Below, piece by piece: positions 59,010 through 64,000 of a stretch of DNA of 64,000 bases. The stretch's first letter is position 1, and each line of letters opens with the position of its first letter. The stretch spans positions 13,970,150 to 14,034,149 of the forward strand of contig CAIIXF020000002.1 of assembly GCA_903813345.2 (NCBI GenBank), written 5' to 3'. A model generated the notes under the pieces. That model was given only the letters and a program-made list of their open reading frames with translations. It searched no databases and was not told the origin of the DNA. The stretch is from Owenia fusiformis. Taxonomy: Eukaryota > Annelida > Polychaeta > Sabellida > Oweniidae. A program made the position numbers and the translations under genes.

Positions 59010-61240
59010 TTGTAAAAATGTATCCTTAAACATCTCAATAATTAGCAAATATCATGCTGCTACCAGCGCTACGTACGACTGGTCCGAAAATTGACATTTC
59101 GTCCATGCCAGTGCACAAACTGCATCAGAGATTTTAGACGAATTAGATATAAAATATATCACGAACGGGAACATCATTCATTAAATCCATTTAAGAGCAT
59201 ACTCAAAAATATATATTCAAACGTCTCACAAAATTGCAAAAGACTGGCTAGTACGACTGGTCGGAAATTGACATTTCGTCTAGAGCACAAACTGCATTGC
59301 GATTTAAGAAGAATTGGATATTATATATATCCCTAACAGAAAAGTCAATGAACACATCCATCATATGGCAAACGTAAAAATATACATAAACGTCTCACAA
59401 AATATCAAACTAGTCACTGCTACCAGCGCGATGTACAACTGGTCCGAAAATTGACATTCCGTACAAAGCGCAATTTAAATCAGAGCTTTACAACAAATCC
59501 TTCAAATTAGATACTCTACATCTGACGAATAGAATGACCAATCAACAAGTCCTAGGTAGGACAGATGTAAAATGTGTATCCTAAAACATCTCACTAGTTA
59601 GCAAATATCATGCTGCCACCAGCGATACGTATGACTGGTCTGACAATTGACATTTCGTCCAGAGCACAAAATGCATCAGAGATTTAAACGAATTAGATAT
59701 AAAATATATCACGAACGGGAACATCATTCATTGAATTCACTCAAGAGCATACTCCAAAATATATACTTAAATGTCTCACAAAATTGCATAGGACTAGCTA
59801 GTAGTAGTGTGACGTGCGACTGGTCTAAAATTGACATTTCGTCTAGAGCTCAAACTGCATTAGCGATCTAAGACGAATTGGATATTCTATATCTCCCTAA
59901 CAGAAAACTCAATCGACACATCAATCTAATGGCAAACGTACATAAACGTCTAAGAAAATATAAAACTAGTCGCTGCTACCAGTGCAATGTACAGCTGGTC
60001 CGAAAATTGACATTCCGTACATAGCCAAAAGTAAATCAGACTTGTATGACGAATAAGATACTCAATATCTCACGAATAGAATGACCAGTCAACAAGTCCA
60101 CGGTAGGGCAAACGTAAAAATGTATCCTCAAACATCTCAATAGTTAGCAACGTACGACTGGTCCGAAAATTTACATTCCGTCTAGAGCACAAACTGCTTC
60201 AGAGATTTAAGACGAATTAGATATAAATATATCACGAACGGGAACATCATTCATTAAATCCATTCAATTTCAATAGCATACTCAAAAATATATATTCAAA
60301 TGTCTCACAAAATTGCAAAAGACTGGCTAGTAGCAGTGTGACTTGCGACTGGTCTAAAATTATTTCGTCTAGAGCTCAAACTGCATTAGCGATCTAAGAC
60401 GAATTGGATATTATATATCTCCCTAACAGAAAACTCAATCGACACATCAATCTAATGGCAAACGTACATAAACGTCTAAGAAAATATAAAACTAGTCGCT
60501 GCCATCAGTGCAATGTACAGCTGGTCCGAAAATTGACATTCCGTACATAGCCAAAAGTAAATCAGACTTTTATGACGAATAAGATACTCAATATCTCACG
60601 AATAAAATGACCAATCAACAAGTCCACGGTAGGGCAAACGTAAAAATGTATCCTCAAACATCTCAATAGTTAGCAACGTACGACTGGTCCGAAAATTTAC
60701 ATTCCGTCCAGAGCACAAACTGCATTAGCGAACTAAGACGAATTGAATATTATATATCTCCCTAACAGAAAACTCAATCGACACATCCATTCCATGGCAA
60801 ACGTAAAAATATATACATAAACATCTAACAAAATATAAAACTAGTCGCTGCTTCCAGTGAGATGTACACCTGGTCCAAAAATTGACATTCCGTACAAAGC
60901 CAAAAGTAAATCAGACTTTTATGACAAATAAGATACTCAATATCTCAAGAATAGAATGACCAGTCAACAAGTCCACAGTAGGGCAAACGTAAAGATGTAT
61001 CTTCAAACCTCTCAATAGTTAGCAAATATCATGCTGCTACCAGCGCTACGTACTACTGGTCGGAAAATTGATATTTCGTCCAGAGCACAAATTGCATCAG
61101 AGATTTAAGACGAATTAGATAATATATATCACGAACGGGGACATCATTCATTAAATCCATTCAAGAACATACTCCAAAATATATACTCAAACGTCTCACA
61201 GAATTGCAAAGGACTGGCTAGTAGCAGTGTGACGTACGTA
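59010..61240 (+). repeat. Best-preserved satellite block with B-C-A order
   Basis: Monomer marks at 59,091 (B), 59,268 (C), 59,451 (A), 59,647 (B), 59,831 (C), 60,007 (A), 60,170 (B), 60,358 (C), 60,533 (A), 60,697 (B/C hybrid), 60,882 (A) and 61,069 (B). The 60,697 monomer starts as B ('GTCCAGAGCACAAACTGCAT') and continues as C ('TTATATATCTCCCTAACAGA'), as expected from unequal crossing-over between monomers. Confidence 0.85.
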
Positions 61241-61308
61241 CGTAAATTCAAAAACTATCAAAAGATGAATTTCAATATTCATGAATCATAATTTACTTTG
61301 ACCTGAAG

Positions 61309-61380
61309 GCACTGATGGTTCAGTGGTAGTTTGATCTCCTGTCATGCAGCTGGTTTGTGATTCGATTCCTAGCCAGTGCA
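61309..61380 (+). pseudogene. tRNA-Gly-like copy 1 (isolated)
   Basis: Six of seven acceptor pairs form (GCACTGA with CCAGTGC). 'GATCTCCTGTCATGCAGC' replaces the anticodon arm. B box 'GATTCGATTCC' is one base off GGTTCGATTCC. It is separated from copy 2 by about 510 bases of other DNA. Confidence 0.7.
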
Positions 61381-61893
61381 ATGTTTTTTTTTAAATAGAC
61401 TAGATGCGAGTAGACATAATCTTGATTTACGTCATTAAATATTCAAAATTCAGTCAAAGTAATGTCATATTTGAAATCTACATGTAAAAGTACATCTAGA
61501 AATATGGTTTCGAAAATTGTTTATCAACTTTGAAAATTAAATTTTTTTTGAAAGTTTGACTTCTCGTTCGGGTTGATTCCCCATGCACCCAATGTTACAA
61601 AATCACAAAAAGTGAAATATCTTTTCTTGTATTGGATGGATAACATTTTCTTTTACTGGACATATTTTAATTTGCATAACTATTAGATACATAAGGGTTA
61701 TATGAAAATTGAATCACTAAAACAAATGTAATTTGATTTAAAGGGAACTTTCTGCTATACCCGCCATGCTATCTGACCCGAACGAGCCACCTGGTGGTGA
61801 AACTGGTAAATACCTACTCGCAACTGCGTTATTGAAGAACTACCATGAGATGAATTACAATACTCATGAATCATAATTTACTTTTACCTAAAG
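61381..61893. other. Insertion between tRNA-like copies 1 and 2
   Basis: About 440 bases more than the normal spacer. 'TCTCGTTCGGGTTGATTCC' near 61,561 and 'TGACCCGAACGAG' near 61,773 are partly complementary. No frame or known element. Confidence 0.4.
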
Positions 61894-62776
61894 GCACTGA
61901 TGGTTCAGTGGTAGTATGCTCGCCTGTCATGTAGCTGACTATGATTCGATTCCTGGCCAGCGTAATGTTGTTTTTTTAATTTTAAAACTGATACGAGATG
62001 AATTACAATATTCATGAATCATAACTTAATTTAACCTAAAGGCACTTATGGTTCAGTGGTAGTGTGATCCCCTGTCATGCAGCTGGCTATGATTCGATTC
62101 CTGGCCAGTGCAATGTTTTTTTTAATTCAAAAACGGACATAAGATGAATTACAATATTCAGGAATCATAATTTAGTGTTAACCAGAAGGCACTGATGGTT
62201 CAGTGGTTCTATGCTCGCCTGTCATGCGACTGGCTATGATTCGATACCAGGGCAGTACTATGTTTTTTTAAACTTAAAAACTGATATAAGGTGAATTACA
62301 ATATTCATGAATCATAAATTAGTTTGACCTGAAGGCACTGTTGCTTCAGTGGTAGTATGATCGCCTTTCATGCAGATGGCTATGATTTGATTCCTGGCCA
62401 GTGCAATGTTTTTTTTTTAAATTTAAGAACTACCACAAGATATATTACAATATTCATGAATCATAATTTAGTTTAACCTGAAGGCACTGATGGTTCAGTG
62501 GTAGTTTGCTCGCCTGTCATGCAGCTGGCTATGATTCGATTCCTGGCCAGTGCGATGTTTTTTTTAATTCGAAAACGGACATAAGATGAATAACAATATT
62601 CAGGAATCATAATTTAGTGTTAACCAGAAGGCACTGATGTTTCATCGGTAGAATGCGCGCCTGTCATGCAGCTAGCTATGATTCGATTCCTGGCCAGTGC
62701 TATGCTTTTTTAAATTTAAAAACTAATATAAGATGAATGACTATATTCATGAATCATAATTTGGTTTAACCCGATA

Positions 62777-62826
62777 GGATTGGTGGTTCAGTGTCAGTAT
62801 GCTCGCTTGTCATGCAGCTGGCTATA
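62777..62826 (+). pseudogene. tRNA-Gly-like copy 8, 3'-truncated
   Basis: It begins 'GGATTGGTGGTTCAGTGTCAG' and stops after 'CAGCTGGCTAT', losing the T arm, B box and 3' acceptor strand. This shortens the step to the next copy to 110 bp. Confidence 0.75.
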
Positions 62827-63328
62827 TTTAAACTGACATAAGATGAATTAGATTATTCATGAATCATAATTTTGTTTTATCTGAAGGCACAGGTGGTTCA
62901 GTGGTTCTATGCTCGCCTGTCATGCAGCTGTCTATGATTCGATTCCAGGCCAGTGCAATGTGTTTTTAAATTTGAAAACTGACATAAGATGAATTAGAAT
63001 ATTCATGAATCATAATTTAGTTTTACCTGAAGGCACTGGTGGTTCAGTGGTTCTATGCTCGCCTGTCATGCAGCTGGCTATGATTCGATTTCAGGCCAGT
63101 GCTATGTTTTTTTAAATCTAAAAGCTGTTATAAGATGAATTACAATATTCATGAATCATAATTTAGTTTAACACGAAAGGATTGGTGGTTCAATGTCATT
63201 ATGCTCGCTTGTCATGCAGCTTGTTATGATTCGATTCCTGGCCAGTGCAATGTGTTTTTAATTTGAAAACTGAACATAAGATGAATTAGAATATTCATGA
63301 ATCATAATTTAGTTTTACCTAGCTGAAG

Positions 63329-63399
63329 GCACTGGTGGTTCAGTGGAAGTATGCTCTCCTGTCATGCAGCTGGCTATGATTCGATTCCTGGCCAGTGCA
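63329..63399 (+). pseudogene. tRNA-Gly-like copy 12 (full acceptor stem)
   Basis: GCACTGG pairs perfectly with CCAGTGC (seven pairs) and is followed by discriminator A, as in tRNA-Gly. Copies 9 and 10 have the same 5' strand. The T stem is still mismatched (TATGA against CCTGG), so a functional tRNA is unlikely. Confidence 0.7.
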
Positions 63400-63559
63400 A
63401 TGATTTCTTTTAAATTTAAGAACTACCATGAGATGAATTACAATACTCATGAATCATAATTTACTTTTACCTAAAGGCACTGATGGTTCAGTACTACCGT
63501 ATGCTCAACTGTCATGCAGCTGGCTATGATTCGATTCCTGGCCAGTGCAATGCTTTTTT

Positions 63560-63655
63560 AAAGGAGTTGTATCGATATTGAGAACTGAATTCAACAATGT
63601 TTTTCTATTAAACCAATCATTGAAAACATTCTGTAAAAACACGTTATTTTATGTA
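63560..63655 (+). repeat. Dispersed repeat copy 2
   Basis: Matches 5,590-5,700 up to 'TTTTATGTA', where a Tc1/mariner-type end begins at TA. Confidence 0.65.
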
Positions 63656-64000
63656 CAGGTTGGCCAAAAAAATTGGAACATTTTTTTTTTATTCTATTTT
63701 CTTTATTATTGCAGTTCAGCTCACAAAAAATCAGATAATGGTAAAATTGTTATTTGTGAAAATGTTAAAGATACAAATATGTGTGTATGATTATTTTTGG
63801 CTTGTCATGGTCATGATCTGTATACTGTGTGCGTCATAAAAAAATTCCAAATTTTTCTCTGCTTGAGACATCCTCGCTCAAAATACAGTATCTCATACCA
63901 TACAATATATGCCCTTCAAATGGTCTCAACACAATTTCCATCAATAAAAACATATGTTTTTATCTTTAACATTTTCACAAATAATCATTCTACCATAATC
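63656..64000. mobile_element. Tc1/mariner-type element, cut by window end
   Basis: Starts CAGGTTGGCCAAAAAAATTG after TA (63,654-63,655), a Tc1/mariner-like end. An internal inverted repeat pairs 63,738-63,786 with 63,951-63,996 ('TTTGTGAAAATGTTAAAGAT' and its complement). No transposase frame is in view. The right end is outside the window. Confidence 0.6.

Larger units (their letters stand above)
48700..61240 (+). repeat. About 180-bp satellite with B-C-A higher-order unit, interrupted
   Basis: Monomers are marked by 'CTGGTCCGAAAATTGACATT(T/C)CGT'. Three types recur: A ('AAATCAGAGCTTTA', 'AATGACCAATCAACAAGTCC'), B ('CATCAGAGATTTAAGACGAA', 'CGGGAACATCATTCATTAAA') and C ('TAAGCGATTTAAGACGAATT', 'TCTCCCTAACAGAAAA'). 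Blocks occupy about 48,700-49,530, 50,104-50,426, 51,730-52,342, 54,646-55,467, 56,641-56,880 and 59,010-61,240. The gaps are insertions. In the last block the order B-C-A repeats every 523-556 bp. Confidence 0.85.
61309..63549 (+). repeat. 147-bp tandem array of tRNA-Gly-like sequences, 13 copies
   Basis: Each unit has a 71-72-base tRNA-like part and a spacer containing 'AATATTCATGAATCATAATTTA'. Copies start at 61,309, 61,894, 62,042, 62,189, 62,335, 62,484, 62,631, 62,777, 62,887, 63,033, 63,180, 63,329 and 63,477: steps of 146-149, except 585 (insertion) and 110 (truncated copy). The tRNA-like part resembles tRNA-Gly(GCC): the acceptor stem and 'TGGTTCAGTGGTAG' D arm are kept, but the anticodon position reads GTC and the T stem does not pair. 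A T-run follows almost every copy, like a Pol III terminator. Confidence 0.9.

Noticed and set aside
59091-59336. 81-codon frame in satellite B/C monomers
   Set aside because: Repeat-derived; equivalent positions in neighbouring monomers have stops or shifts.
61309-63549. Functional tRNA genes
   Set aside because: The T stem and anticodon stem do not pair in the copies examined, the anticodon does not fit the tRNA-Gly body, and copies decay in different ways. Called tRNA-like instead.
61309-63549. CRISPR array
   Set aside because: Regular spacing, but the repeat is a 72-base tRNA-like unit, the spacers are also similar to one another, and the DNA is eukaryotic.

Overview
The window reads as nuclear DNA from an AT-rich metazoan, most likely a marine invertebrate; I cannot name the species. 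The evidence is eukaryotic: splice-site-like polypyrimidine/AG and GTAAGT signals, a poly(A) signal, Pol III A- and B-box sequences, eukaryotic DNA transposon families (hAT, PIF/Harbinger, Tc1/mariner, perhaps piggyBac) and nested satellites. No bacterial-type operon and no intact conserved protein-coding gene is visible. Nearly all short open frames are chance frames or lie inside repeats.

Layout. 1-10,130 is gene-poor DNA carrying a C/A-skewed degenerate repeat (about 2,090-3,080), a GGCC-rich tandem repeat (4,200-4,660), a strong palindrome (4,784-4,844), a Harbinger-type MITE (6,466-6,908) and long inverted-repeat elements (8,383-10,020). 10,131-31,500 is an array of eight units of about 2.7 kb. 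Each unit holds exon-like blocks bounded by good splice signals, a nested 165-bp repeat, a CAAC-rich tract and a TTGTA microsatellite. A 5,427-bp two-unit block within it is tandemly duplicated almost without change. Just downstream, 32,101-32,585 looks like a terminal exon: strong 3' splice site, homology to the repeated exon D, and AATAAA. Together these suggest one multi-exon transcript, probably non-coding or very fast evolving, whose internal exons were amplified.

33,960-42,440 is a nest of inserted elements: a hAT-like 3.9-kb composite, a foldback with CAACCC-rich arms, a 148-bp tandem repeat, a pogo-like MITE, and a 3.4-kb foldback containing a mariner remnant and a tRNA-like sequence. 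42,570-48,600 holds further MITEs, small tandem repeats and a LINE reverse-transcriptase scrap. 48,700-61,240 is a roughly 180-bp satellite with a three-monomer higher-order period (B-C-A, about 525-555 bp), interrupted by five insertions, including a Tc1-like element with long terminal inverted repeats and a Harbinger element with a recognisable transposase N-terminal segment. 61,309-63,549 is an array of 13 tRNA-Gly-like sequences on a 147-bp period, each with Pol III-like boxes and a following T-run. The window ends inside a Tc1/mariner-type element.

All similarities, periods and boundaries were judged by eye. No alignment, RNA or database search was run.
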